Shown here one piece after another: positions 34,201-45,596 of a DNA stretch of 64,000 bases. The notes under the pieces are model-generated. The model made no database searches, had not been told where the DNA came from, and was given only the letters and a program-made list of their open reading frames with translations. The stretch spans positions 576,380-640,379 of the forward strand of contig JXTB01000192.1 of assembly GCA_002914805.1 (NCBI GenBank), read 5' to 3'. Made by a program: the position numbers and the translations under genes. The stretch is from Parasponia andersonii (Eukaryota; Streptophyta; Magnoliopsida; Rosales; Cannabaceae). Position 1 is the first letter of the stretch; each line of letters starts with the position of its first letter.

Positions 34201-37170
34201 ATGGCTGATGCTCTGGTTTCCGCTCTCATAGACCAGCTCGTTTCCGTCGCTTTTCAACGCTTAGATGAAGAGATGAGATTGGTGAAGGATGTTGAGGAAG
34301 ATGTTAAGCAGCTGAAGACCAATCTGGAAGCCATTCAAGCTGTGCTTGAAGATGCCGAAAGAAGGCAACTGGCCGATCAAAGTGTGAGAAACTGGCTGGA
34401 CAGGCTTAAAGACGTATCTTTCGACATGGATAACGTGTTGGACGACTGGAGCACTGCCATTCTGAAACTGAGAATCGAACAAGAAAAAGGTGAAAATGGT
34501 ACTGTTCCAACTCATCAGACAAGTGATAAGGTATGCTTCTCTATTCCTTCACCTTTGTCTTGTTTCAAATGCAAAGTGAATCGAATTACTCTCCGTCATG
34601 ATATTGCTCACAAAATCAAGGATCTCAATCAAAAACTAGATAGAATTGCTGGTGAGAAAGACAGGTTCATGCTTAAGACGACAATAACAGAACAACCTGT
34701 TGAGCGACCAAAGACGACTTCCTTCGTTAATCAAGTTGAAATATATGGTCGAGACAAGGATAAGGACATTTTGGTGAGCAAGTTGTTATCTGAGAATAGC
34801 ACTCATCAAGACAAAAGCTTCAATATTATTCCTATTGTTGGGATGGGGGGAATGGGGAAAACTACTCTAGCCCAACTGGTGTATAATGATGATAAGGTCA
34901 GGGCCAACTTTGATGAGAGAATTTGGGTATGTGTATCGGATCCTTTTGAAGAGATCAAAGTAGCCAAAGCAATTGTTGAATCCATTGAAGGTAGTTCCCC
35001 GAATAACAATGAATTGGATCCCTTATTGCAACGCATTCACAAGTGTATTGAAGGAAAGAGGTTTCTTCTTGTATTAGACGATGTATGGACTGATGATAAG
35101 CAGAAGTGGGAACAATTAAGGCAACCCCTCAAGAACGGTGCTGTCGGAAGTAGAATACTCGTAACCACGAGGAAAAAGGAGGTTGCTATCATGATGGGAG
35201 TAGTGAATAGCATGATTACATTAGAAGAATTGTCTGAAGAACAATGTTGGCTAATATTTAAGCAACTAGCATTCCTGGAAAGAGAAGAGGAAGAGTGTAA
35301 ACAATTGGAAAAAATTGGTCAGAAAATTGCTAGTAAGGCCAAGGGCTCACCACTTGTGGCAAAAACTTTAGGAGGTCTTATGTGCTTTAAAGAGAACCAA
35401 ACCCAGTGGAGAGACGTTTTGGACAGTGAATTGTGGCAATCAAAAGACGTTAAGAAAATTTTTACTCCATTCTTATTAAGTTATTATGATTTGTCCCCTA
35501 AAGAAAAACAATGTTTCTTATATTGTTCAGTATTTCCAAAAGATTATCGCATTGATAGAGATGAATTAATTGAAATGTGGATGTCGCAAAGTTATCTAGG
35601 ATATGGCATAAATTCTGATGAAGAAGGTCGTGAATGTTTCGAAACTTTAGCCAGGAGATCCTTCTTTCAAAATTTCGAAAGACTTGAATATGATAGTAGT
35701 ATCACGTGTTGTAGGATGCACGACATAGTGCATGACTTTGTCAAATTTTTGACAAAAGATGAATATATCACTATGGAAGTTAATAGTGTTGAAAAGAAAC
35801 TGAGGTTGGTCAATGAAATTAAAGCTCGTCACTTGACCTTAGTACTTGGATCCGATGCACAATCTCTTGCTTTGGAGTACAACAATACGAATGAAGAGAA
35901 TCTTCGCACCTTATTTGTGCCAAATACAAATAACTATAGTGTTAATGCATCATTGTTCTTGCGTCTCACGTTTCTTCGTACATTAACTTTGAGTAAGTGT
36001 GGGATTAGGAAATTACCAGAGAGTATCGGAAGATTAATGCATTTGAGATATCTTAGTTTAAAAGGTAATGATAAAATGGAGGAGTTACCGGACGCTTTAT
36101 GCGATCTCTGGAATTTACAAACTCTAGATTTGAGTAGTTGCACATCACTTCGAAGACTACCGGAAAGGATTGGGAAACTAATAAATTTAAAACATCTCTA
36201 TGCCTGGTCTTGTTTTGGTTTAGAGGGATTCCCGAGAGGAATTGGGAGGTTGACATGCCTTCAAAAGTTAGATACGTTGATCATACCAGAGGATAAAGGT
36301 GCATTTTCTGATATCGGAGATTTTACAAGGCTGAAGAACCTTCGACTTACTGAATATCTTAGCATACGTGGATGCAGAAACGTAAAGAATGTGGAAGAGG
36401 CTGAGAAAATAGATCTCAAGAATTGCGACAGAATTATTCATTTAATCCTAGATTTCGGGGAGTTGGGAAACCAGAACTGGGGATTTGCAAATGATGCTGC
36501 AATACTGGAAGCCCTGGAACCACATCCAAACTTGGCAATATTAATGATCTGTAATTACATGGGCGCCAGCTTGTCTCCTTGTCCCAAATGGATTACGTCG
36601 TTAACTAACGTAAGAGATTTGCATCTTTTCGATTGGAATAATTTGGAGATCATACCCTCTTTTGGGAAAATGCCATGTCTTAAGTTTCTGAAACTAAGTT
36701 ATATGAAGAGTGTGAAAATGTTGGGCCTTGAGTTTTTGGGAATAGCAGAAGAAAAAGACCAAAAAGATTTTGCTCCAATTATTTCGTTTCCGAAATTGGA
36801 AAAACTCGGATTCGACTCGATGGCTCAGTTTGAGAAGTGGGAAGGGAGTGTGACAACAACAACTACAGAGACTACTAGCAGCTTCATGGTAATGCCATGT
36901 CTTAAGCACTTGGAATTTGAGAAATGCCCTCGCCTACAAGCACTACCTGACTTTTTGCAGACAAACACCTCACTAAGAGATTTATCAATAACAGAGTCGG
37001 AGATTATGGAGGAATATTGCCAAAAGGGGACAGGAGAGGAATGGGACAAGATTTCTCACGTCCCAAACATCTCCGTTAATGGAGAGTATGTGCGGAAAGA
37101 CGGCATCTGGATTCACAAAGACAAAACCAGTGACATTATTGGAACTTCTGCTGCGGCTTCAGCAAAATGA
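34201..37170 (+). CDS. CC-NB-LRR disease-resistance protein (RGA-like), intact
   Basis: Single-exon gene of 989 residues, normal length for the RGA2/RGA3/RGA4-like CNL class. Residues 1-100: Rx-type coiled coil (MADALVSALIDQLVSVAFQR; MDNVLDDW). NB-ARC: P-loop GMGGMGKTT at 214-222, RNBS-A (FDERIWVCVSDPF), kinase-2 LLVLDDVW with the Asp pair at 293-294, RNBS-B (GSRILVTTR), a GSPLVAK version of GLPLA at about 382, RNBS-D (CFLYCSVFPKDY, Cys at 438) and MHD at 506-508. From about 560 to 960: leucine-rich repeats, then the class tail (EWDKISHVPNI). These cytoplasmic receptors detect pathogen effectors and trigger cell death; NB-ARC nucleotide exchange is the switch. No start ambiguity: the ATG begins the conserved N terminus. 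The 3' UTR appears spliced. All catalytic motifs are intact, so it looks functional; the recognised pathogen is unknown. Confidence 0.97.
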   Translation: MADALVSALIDQLVSVAFQRLDEEMRLVKDVEEDVKQLKTNLEAIQAVLEDAERRQLADQSVRNWLDRLKDVSFDMDNVLDDWSTAILKLRIEQEKGENGTVPTHQTSDKVCFSIPSPLSCFKCKVNRITLRHDIAHKIKDLNQKLDRIAGEKDRFMLKTTITEQPVERPKTTSFVNQVEIYGRDKDKDILVSKLLSENSTHQDKSFNIIPIVGMGGMGKTTLAQLVYNDDKVRANFDERIWVCVSDPFEEIKVAKAIVESIEGSSPNNNELDPLLQRIHKCIEGKRFLLVLDDVWTDDKQKWEQLRQPLKNGAVGSRILVTTRKKEVAIMMGVVNSMITLEELSEEQCWLIFKQLAFLEREEEECKQLEKIGQKIASKAKGSPLVAKTLGGLMCFKENQTQWRDVLDSELWQSKDVKKIFTPFLLSYYDLSPKEKQCFLYCSVFPKDYRIDRDELIEMWMSQSYLGYGINSDEEGRECFETLARRSFFQNFERLEYDSSITCCRMHDIVHDFVKFLTKDEYITMEVNSVEKKLRLVNEIKARHLTLVLGSDAQSLALEYNNTNEENLRTLFVPNTNNYSVNASLFLRLTFLRTLTLSKCGIRKLPESIGRLMHLRYLSLKGNDKMEELPDALCDLWNLQTLDLSSCTSLRRLPERIGKLINLKHLYAWSCFGLEGFPRGIGRLTCLQKLDTLIIPEDKGAFSDIGDFTRLKNLRLTEYLSIRGCRNVKNVEEAEKIDLKNCDRIIHLILDFGELGNQNWGFANDAAILEALEPHPNLAILMICNYMGASLSPCPKWITSLTNVRDLHLFDWNNLEIIPSFGKMPCLKFLKLSYMKSVKMLGLEFLGIAEEKDQKDFAPIISFPKLEKLGFDSMAQFEKWEGSVTTTTTETTSSFMVMPCLKHLEFEKCPRLQALPDFLQTNTSLRDLSITESEIMEEYCQKGTGEEWDKISHVPNISVNGEYVRKDGIWIHKDKTSDIIGTSAAASAK
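34840..34862 (+). promoter_or_regulatory. Candidate miR482/miR2118 target in the P-loop codons
   Basis: The codons for GMGGMGK (GGGATGGGGGGAATGGGGAA) lie exactly where the miR482/2118 family is known to cleave plant NLR transcripts. Complementarity was judged by eye; no small-RNA evidence is available. Confidence 0.45.
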
Positions 37171-40150
37171 CCACGCATGGGAATCTCCTTTTCTGGTAAT
37201 AAAGTGAGTGCGATTATTTGTTTAAACTGGAAATCAAAAATTTAATTGATTTGTTCTTTCACTTCAAAATTTTAATTAATAGTGTAACTGATATATATTA
37301 TGTTAAGGTTTGTTAGGCTTGGGAATTGTGGAATGTTCCAGCCAGGAAACAAGCAGTGCTCTCTGCAAAAAAGCAGTGCCCTATTTCGGGATAACTTTTG
37401 CTGAGTATTTATTGGGAAGGACCAAAGGTAATGGTCATTCTAGCATAATGAATTCTGAGTTGGAGCATATTAACATGTTATTATACAGCAAAGTAGCTGC
37501 CCAACTGCTCATTAATTTCTCTTCTTTTGGCTCTCTGTAAACAGCGTAGATATTCGTATAATGTGTTTATGCTTTATTCAATCTTGTATTTGTGTAGATC
37601 ATGAGGGTTGAATTTGATAGCAACAAGAAATAAATCCTGCTTAATTATTTCATTTTGTTTTTCTCTTCAGCACAAGAAAACGTGGGTATTTGAACTTCAA
37701 CAGTACTTATGTTCAGAAGTGAAGAGTTCTTTCGATATTGAACTTGGACCAAGGTTGGGGAGATACGACTAGATTTTTCAGGGTGAACAAGTTTGCATAA
37801 ATCTTTTAAACGGGGGCATTACACCAAAGATGCATAAATTCAATGAATTCTTATACCCTGCACAAATTCATTGAACAAGTTCCTATAATGTCTGCATGGT
37901 ATAAGATTATGCTAATCCCTTTTAAAACATCGTTCATTTGTCTCTGATATTCTTTGTTAAGACATGTGGTTCTTCTGTTCTCTAATTTGCAGGGTTTTAG
38001 GTGTGTCAGAATTAAGAACTATTGCCGCTAGCAATGTTCAGGCTTTATACTTCTTTTGGTATTCATGAACAGTCAATTTCAGAAGTGAATGAACTATGGT
38101 TGTTGAGCTCGGACTAATCTGGCTAATTCGGGGCATTACGGTAGATTGATTTTGTTCTCAGGGTGGTTTGATAAGAGGCAGAGAATTTCAGAGTATTGTG
38201 TTGCAGGGTTCAGTTTCTGTCAATCCCTTTGAAAAGAATGTTTTCCTGTTAAAAATTGTCTCTTACATTCTTTGTCGGTTTTTTGATTCTTTTGTTATTT
38301 GGTTTGCATTTCAGGTCTTGTGTCCCATTCTCTTAGTGGTGATAATGTGATGAGTTTATCTGTCAATGAGGCCCTAATGAATGACAATTGCTTCCAAACA
38401 GAAATAGAACTCTCCACTCTCAATTGTGAGTTCATCACTCTCTTTACCTTCTCTTGCTTTTAGATAGAAAAACTCGGCTCTAAAATGTGTTTTACCCAAG
38501 CTAGTTGTGAAAATTACTTAGAACCAATTTACATGTGCAGCTCAGTTTCATCCGTTTTTTTGTTGTGCTTTGAATCTTAACTCCATCAGAGATTGGATTG
38601 CAGGCACAATTAATAACAATTTAGGTCCTGAACTCGGCACATTTGTATAATTTGGCTAGATGGACCAGAAGTGTGGCATTACTGACACCAAAGGTGCCTA
38701 GTTTATTAATTTTGTTCTTGGCATGTAGGCCGAGAATTTTGACTGTTTGCAGGGAATAGGTTACATTAATCCCTTTCAAATTAGTGTTTTTTTTTTTTTT
38801 TTGGGTTAAAATAATTGTCTTTTATTTTCTCTGATATTACTTTCATTCCTACTATCTGGTTTGCAGGGTGTCGGGGTGTGCCATCCTCACGATGGTGGTG
38901 ATCTGATGATTAGTTTCTATGCCAATGAGGCCCCGATGTGGTATTTGCTTCCCAACATAATTAAACTCTCTACTCCCAACTGTGAGTTCATCACTCTCTT
39001 ACCTACTCCTGCCGTCTAAATCGAATTATTCGGCTCCAAAATGTGTGTATTCATTGCAAGTTGAAAACTAAGTCTATTTTCCAGCTAAAAGTAATGACTC
39101 TATCCAATCCAGTGCCTTACTTTGGAACGACTTTGATAAATATTGGGAGGAAATGGTACCGCATCTAGCATAAAGTGTTGGGAGTGTAGTGCATGCAAAG
39201 TCCTTGTACTTGTAGGTACTCGCTTTTCGCACCATTCCTAAAACATGAGAAAGAGTATATCTCAGTGCGTAGAAATAGAACCATACTTGATTAACTTTAA
39301 TTTATCTGTATACTTTGCTATTATGAATAGTGACATGTTAATAGTTTTTTTGTTTGGTAATTGGCTTCTAAGGTCCGTAAAGTGTTGCCTGTTATGCATG
39401 TTACAGGGTTTCACAAAATGGTGAATTGCAACTTCATGAGGTACAGAGATTTTATTTGCTCTTAAACCCTACTTTCTTTTCTTTGCTTCCTTCTTTATTA
39501 ATTTGGTCACGTTCTGCATATTTCTTCATTCAATCGTATCTGGTTTAAATCGGCAGGCACGAATTCTTTGAAGTAACAAGAGATCCTGCTTAACACTTCA
39601 TTGGTTTTCATGAAGAGTCGATTTCAGTAGTGAATGAGTTTTGGATCTTGAGCCAAGACCCAAGATTTTTCAGGGCAGACAAGTGTGTTTTGGGTCAATG
39701 GTGCTGGGACTAATTCGGCTATAATTAGAGGCATTACACTAGATTGATTCTGTTCTCAAGGTGCCTCCATCAGAGTCCGAGAATTTCAGACTGCTTGCAA
39801 GGCTCCCTCTGTGTCAATCCCTTTCAAATGATTCATCTGAGCTCATCACTCTCTTTCCTACTCGCTATTTATATGGAATTATTCAACTCCAACATGTGTC
39901 TCATTTATGCTAGCTACTTGTGAATACCAAGAACTTAATTTACAATTATTTCTTCTAATAGTATTAATGTATTAATCTCTACTTTTACAGAGAAAAGTTC
40001 ATCCGATAATTCTGAGATTGAACAACAATATTTCTAATATGATGTACTTTTTTGAAAATTTATTATGTTGGTTCATACTTAATAATTAATTCTAGCATCG
40101 AAAAATGAATGAAAAAAAAATGTGCTAGTGGTTTGATCTATACTAAAATC
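37171..40150 (+). other. NLR 3' region with repeated blocks alpha, beta and gamma
   Basis: Starts with a 3' UTR donor-like TTTTCTG|GTAATAA shared with the other NLR. A diverged beta lies near 37370-37440, gamma at 38095-38215 and 39645-39830, alpha at 38312-38480 and again at 38868-39055, and beta at 39084-39185. Alpha copies follow TTTGCAG or a very similar acceptor. Two alpha copies about 560 bp apart show a local tandem duplication. Confidence 0.65.
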
Positions 40151-40945
40151 TTGTTTATAAACTACTGTAAAACAGGTCAATAGCATGAATTTTTGTCTTT
40201 ACTATTAGCAAGTTTGTCCTTGCTAACAATGTACTGGCAATTAATCAATAATTAGGACATTTTCTTCGCTATTCTTGCTACTTTTTTGATATGTTAAAAT
40301 TCTCTGCAGTAGTAGCGAGGATGTCCTCCCTTGCTAGCTACTAAGTAGTAGCTAGGATAATGTCCTTATTTCCATTTTGTGATCTCAAATTTTAACAATT
40401 TGTGACGACTTTTAGCGAGGACTTTAATAAGATAATAATTTATTTTAATTTTTAATTACTAATTAAGTTGATTTCAAATAATTATAGTATAATAAATGCA
40501 AAAATGATTTATTTATATTTTAATTAATTTAATAATTTGTTAAAAAGAAATGAGATTAAAATAATTAATTTTTATTATAATTAAAATTCATATTGTCATT
40601 AAACATAAAGAAAAAAGTATAATTTAGGAATAGAAACTAAAAGTTATAAATAAGAACTAATGATAATCTTCATCTTGATTATATTATGATAATCCAACTC
40701 CAGGTGGTGATGGAATGGTTACGTTGCCGCCTAATACTGTAACTACTTTAGCTACATTTTGTTATTGATGTGAAAGACTTGCCACTTATCTTCTTGACTC
40801 TTCGTTCTTGGTCTACTATGATGGCATGCTAGCTCATGCTTGTCACGATTGAAAGACTTTCAATCTGTGAGTATCTAATAATTTTTAAGTGTTAGTTAAG
40901 TAGACAATAATAATAATGATGTTTGAGTCGATTTTTTCTTTATAT
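40150..40945. other. Intergenic, possible CACTA-type debris
   Basis: Repeated short words on both strands (TAGCAAG, GTCCTTGCTA, TAGCGAGGA) are reminiscent of the subterminal repeats of CACTA transposons. No terminal CACTA ends or coding sequence were found. Confidence 0.25.
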
Positions 40946-41346
40946 TATAACGGCTCAAGCTCCACATCAGTTATGCTTTAGGAAAATTATAGTTATTTAA
41001 GTGGTGGTTTATAAGTCCAAAAGTACTTTCAAGTTAGTATTTTTGGATAAGACCTAGTGGTGTTACATTTGGTATTCAAAATCGACCTAATTTATACTTG
41101 TGTGGGCCTTGGAAGGTTGCCACGGGTCGAAATTGTGGTAAATGTAGACCCCGGCCATAGGGGTTATATGTGGGCTATTAAATATGAATCTCCTAGCGAT
41201 GATGCTAGGCCTTTAACAGGAGGAGATTGTAACACCCCAAGTCCCACATCGGGTATGCACTGAGAAGATTATAGATATTTAAGTGGCGATCCATGAGCCA
41301 ATTACTTTCAAGCTAGTACTTTTGGGTGAGGCCTAGTGATGTTACA
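40946..41346 (+). mobile_element. TRIM (terminal-repeat retrotransposon in miniature)
   Basis: Two direct terminal repeats, 40946-41067 and 41228-41346 (about 120 bp each; TGTAACACCCCAAGTCCCACATC in the 3' copy, ending GATGTTACA), flank a 160-bp interior without coding capacity. Directly after the 5' repeat comes TTGGTATTCAAAATCG, a tRNA-type primer site. Directly before the 3' repeat comes the purine tract GGAGGAGAT. The 5' repeat is visibly more diverged. No matching target duplication was found. Confidence 0.82.
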
Positions 41347-41394
41347 CAGTCTCTTAGCTAATGTGACAAATTACTTTTGAGAGAAAAATAAGTG

Positions 41395-44060
41395 CAATCA
41401 GTGCTCTTTTTGATGCTTACTTGATATCTAGTTGGTAAATTTTTTATTTCTTTTATGCAGTTAGTGCAATCAATGCTCTTACCGTGTCAAGGCATGCAAC
41501 TGGAGCAAATGTCTCATTGTAGTCGACGTCGAACTGTTATAAATATTCTTTGGCTATAAGTCTTGCCTTGTGCTTTTGGATTGAGCTACCAAAGTTAAGC
41601 TTTGTTTTGTAGACCCACTTAACTTTTGTGACTTCGTTATCTTGAGGAAGATCTATTACTAGCTTTTGTGTCTCGTACTTCTTGATCATCCTCATTCCTT
41701 TTTCCATAGCATTTCTCCAAACTTCTTGCTTTGCAACTGCTTTGTAGCTTTCGGCCTTTACAATGGTGAAGTTCCATGTCTGGAAGATCTCTGATAGTAA
41801 TCTAGTTTTTCTTGGTGTTGAGTATGGAGATGAGTCCGAACTTGCTTGTTCTGATGTCTCTAACTAATTATTGTTGTCTTCTTCTTCTCATTGTGGTTGT
41901 GGTAGTGATGGCAGACTGATGTTTTTTCTTTCAACTTGCCCAGTCTCCAGTTGTATGAAGCGTCTTCATCGAACTTTACATCTCGACTAGGGATTAGCTT
42001 CTTTGCTCTTAAGCTATACACTCGATATCCTTTTGATTGAGTGTTATAGCCTAAAAGGATACTTCTTTCGGTCTTTTTTCTAGCTTGCTCATTTTTTCTT
42101 ATGAAATATGGGCATAGCCGATACATCCAAAAACTCTTAGATGCTTTGCCGATAGCTTTCATTCATTCTATGCTTCAATTGGGGCCTTATCTTGCAGGAC
42201 TTTAGTTGGACATCTGTTGAGTAGATAGACTGCGGTGCTGATTGCTTCTATCCAAAAAGATTTTGAAAGACCTTTCTCCTTGAGCATAGCTCTCGCTATC
42301 TCCATTACAGTTTTATTCTTTCTTTCTGATACGCCATTTTGTTCTAGTGCGTATCAGACTGTGAGTTGATGCTCCATGCCTTCATCTTGACAGAACTTGT
42401 TGAATTCGTTGGATGTATATTCTTTGCCTTGGTCACTTCGTTTCGTCTTTATGTAATGACCACTTTGTTTCTCAACATGGATTTTAAACTTCTTGAAAAT
42501 ATCGAAAACTTGTGATTTTTCATGTAAAAAATAGACCTATGTCATTCTTGTATAGTCGTCAATGAAGAGGATGAAATACATATTTTAATCACGTGATAGA
42601 GTACACATAAGGTCGCACATATCTGTATGAAGTAGCTCAAGCGGTTCCTTGGATTTCCATGATTTTCCTGATGAGAAGGGTTGTCGGTATTATTTTCCAA
42701 GCATACATCCTTCACAGACTTCGTCGTGCTCCTTTATATTAGGTAGATCTCTCATCATGTTCTTTTGTTAGAGTATCTTCAATCCATAGAAATGGAAAAG
42801 TCCGAACCTTCTGTGCCATAGCCGTGACTCGTCCATTTGTGCCTTCATCGTCGTATCTATTGTTTACCTCTATTGGATGGAAACGTATCTATTTTCCTGT
42901 ATTTTTACTTTTACAATTACGAGATATTTATCTTTTCCTGTATATTTACTTGTGCAAGAATCTCCATCGAAATACAAAGAGTACCCTTTCTCAATCATTT
43001 AACATAGTACCCTTTCTCAATCATTTGACATACACTTAGTAGGTTTTGATTAATTGTAGGGACTAAGAGTACCTCGTTGATGTATCTTTTGTCCTTTTTG
43101 TTGTCAATGGCAATACTATTTTTTTCTTATTGCCTCCATATAGTCACCATTTCCTATTTGGATTTTTGTCTTGATTCTATCAAGACTATAAAAAATAGTT
43201 TCATCCTTGGTCATGTGGTTACTACAACCACTATCCAAGTACTATGTTTCTTTTTTCTCTTCTGATGCAACTTGACAAACATAGAAGAGATTATTCTCTT
43301 AGCTTGTTTCTTCAAAGAAATTTGCATGATGATTTTGTTTCAAACGACAAGATTTTTCTAGATGACCGAATTTTCTACAATTTCAGCATTGTGGTTTTTC
43401 TTTGAATCAATAATCTTTCTCCAAGTAACTTTTTTGTTTGCAAATGCCACATGGAGGATACTTATCGCTATTTTCTATATGTTTTCTTTCATTAAATTTT
43501 CTCTCCTGTTTTTTAGATTTCTAAGACTGTATTGAATTTAGATTGAAAAGCATTTTCTGTGTCGTTTTCATAACGCCTTTCTAATTTTTTTTTCATATGC
43601 TTCTAGAGAGCCTATTAATTCTGCAACTGTTAATTTGTTACGTCTTTTGACTCTTCAACAGCTTAAAATCTCCATAGGCTCTTAATTGATTTACTACTTC
43701 ATCTACTCTTGAGTAGTAATCTTTAGCAGTATTAGAATATTTCATTTTAAAATTTTCAAACATTCTTCTTCTCAAAGTTTGAAGTCTGGTAGCACGTACC
43801 TTTTCACTGAATTAGAACTCCTTCTGCAACTTATCCTATGCTGCTTTTATACTTGTAGCTCCTATAATTCTTGGAAAACATTAATCTGCCAAGCCCATTT
43901 AGAGTAAGTAGTGCTAGAGAATCTTTGTATCGATTCTCTTTTGCTCCTTCTTTTGTACTGCATATAGAGTGGAAATGTCTTGTAAATCCCTTAATAATGA
44001 CATCCTATAAATTTTGAGCACAAAAATAGGTCTTCATTTTGATAAACCAAAAATTATAAT
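41395..44060 (-). pseudogene. Ty1/copia internal fragment (Gag, integrase, start of RT)
   Basis: Read leftward: a UBN2-type Gag region (44.05-43.5 kb), a zinc knuckle near 43.37 kb, integrase (42.75-42.2 kb), the integrase tail (SILLGYNTQSKGYRVYS near 42.05 kb), then the beginning of reverse transcriptase (WVYKTKLN, KARLIAKEY near 41.6 kb; RALIALT at 41.47 kb), where it stops. The rest of RT, RNase H and both LTRs are absent. Multiple stops and frameshifts. A direct repeat (GTGCAATCA.TGCTCTT near 41391 and 41464) lies at the truncated end. Confidence 0.88.
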
Positions 44061-44439
44061 TTTTACTTTACGAAGAAACGTGGTTGTGTAGTTGATAGGA
44101 AATATTTTTGTAATAGAATAGTTAGATTTAATGGAAAAGGTTTATCGTTTTGTGTAGATATGTAGGCTGCAGGAGAGACAAAACAAAGCTTTAGGGAATG
44201 TAGTATAGGCTAGTAGTACGATAGGTTGTATTATCATTACTTTTTGTTTAATTGAATACAAGAATATCAATGCCTATTTATGGGCTGAGCATGTTCGGTG
44301 GCTTTAATAAAAATCTCAACAAACCGAATTTTGGTTTGTCGCTACATTTTGTTCTCTAGAACATACTCACCGACTTCTGCAACACATTATATAATATGTT
44401 AGTTATATCTTTTTAGACAACTCTAGAAATATGTAGCAT

Positions 44440-44976
44440 ACTCTATTAGTATCATACAACTTCTGGGTTGCAAGAATTGTGAGAGCTTACCTTCTTTCTG
44501 GAAGCTGCCATTTCTCATTACTCTTTCGCTAGACATGATGAATGGTGTGAAAAATCTGGGTGTGGAATTTGTGGGAATAATAACGGAGGAAAAAGATGGA
44601 GAAGATAGTAGTGCGCCGACCAGTACCCCCGATAAGCCCTCCAATGATTCCATTTCCGAAATTGGAATCGCTCGGCTTCGGCATGATGCATGAGTTTGAA
44701 GAGTGGGAAGGGAACGCAACAACAACAGAGACTACTAGCAGCTTCATGATAATGCCATGTCTTAAGCGCTTGGAATTTAATGAATGCCCTCGCCTAGTAC
44801 ATGCACTACCCAACAACCTCGCTACATTTTCAAGTCTGAGATTGTCGAGGAATAATATTGCGAAAACAGGACGGGAAAGGCAATGGGCCAAGATTTCACA
44901 CATCCCAAACATTACCATTAATCACAAGATTGTTCGGAAAGATGGCACTTGGATTCACGAACACAATGCTAGCTAA
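44440..44976 (+). pseudogene. C-terminal LRR scrap of an NLR gene
   Basis: Encodes the last LRRs and tail of the same NLR family (NCESLPSFWKLPF, then after a frameshift near 44620 PKLESLGFGMMHEFEEWEG, MPCLKRLEFNECPRL, WAKISHIPNITIN). It ends at the family stop position (44974-44976) and is followed by the usual 3' flank. The CC and NB-ARC parts are missing. Closer to the 54-kb copy than to the 34-kb gene in the shared segments. Confidence 0.93.
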
Positions 44977-45596
44977 TGATGCTAATTATGACTAAAGCTT
45001 TGTATCTATTTTCTCTTCTCGTTAGTATTTGATCTGCTCTGTGACTAAAGCTTTGAAGGAAGCTGTTAACATTGATTCTCCACAAAATGAAATTCTATAC
45101 TCTCCAATTTCATCACTCTCTCTTACCTATGCTACTCTCAGCCCCAAAACGTTTTCATCCAAGCTAAGCTACTTGTGAAAACTAACAACTTAATTTATCT
45201 TTTTACCAAATGGCACTAATACTAATCTCTATTTCTACAGACAAAACTTAATCTAATTTTGAGAATGTATAACAATATTTCTGATGATGTACTTCTGTTA
45301 TTTATTACGTCTTGGTAATTAATTCAAGCACAAAAACCAAAAAAAAAAAAAAAAGAATAGTGATAACAATAAAAACATGCCATTATTCTGATCTTACCGA
45401 AACCTTCATTTAAGGAGTTAAGCAGGTCCTCTGCCCTTCACAATAACAGTTACTCTATATTAGATTTCTTTTACAATTTTTTGGATTTTTTTTCCCTCTT
45501 TTGAATATTTCTGTATTTTGTTGACAAAGTATACTGTACTATATTGTTCTCAAACAAATATTCCAATATGGCTTTGTTACTTTTAGCCTATCTATA
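44977..45596 (+). other. NLR 3' block delta and flank (copy C)
   Basis: Delta at about 45020-45180 (TTTGATCTGCTCTG, GAAGGAAGCTGTTAAC, CTCTCCAATTTCATCACTCTC) is collinear with 25740-25900 and 59110-59290. The last 60 bases (CAAATATTCCAATATGGCTT...TAGCCTATCTAT) match 26260-26310. Confidence 0.65.

Noticed and set aside
37310-37540. 76-residue open frame after the NLR stop as a separate gene
   Set aside because: It overlaps a diverged beta block shared with other non-coding NLR tails, and the frame is not conserved in those copies.
40946-41346. TRIM as a Cassandra element with 5S-like promoter
   Set aside because: No 5S rRNA A-box/C-box-like stretch was recognised in the terminal repeats.
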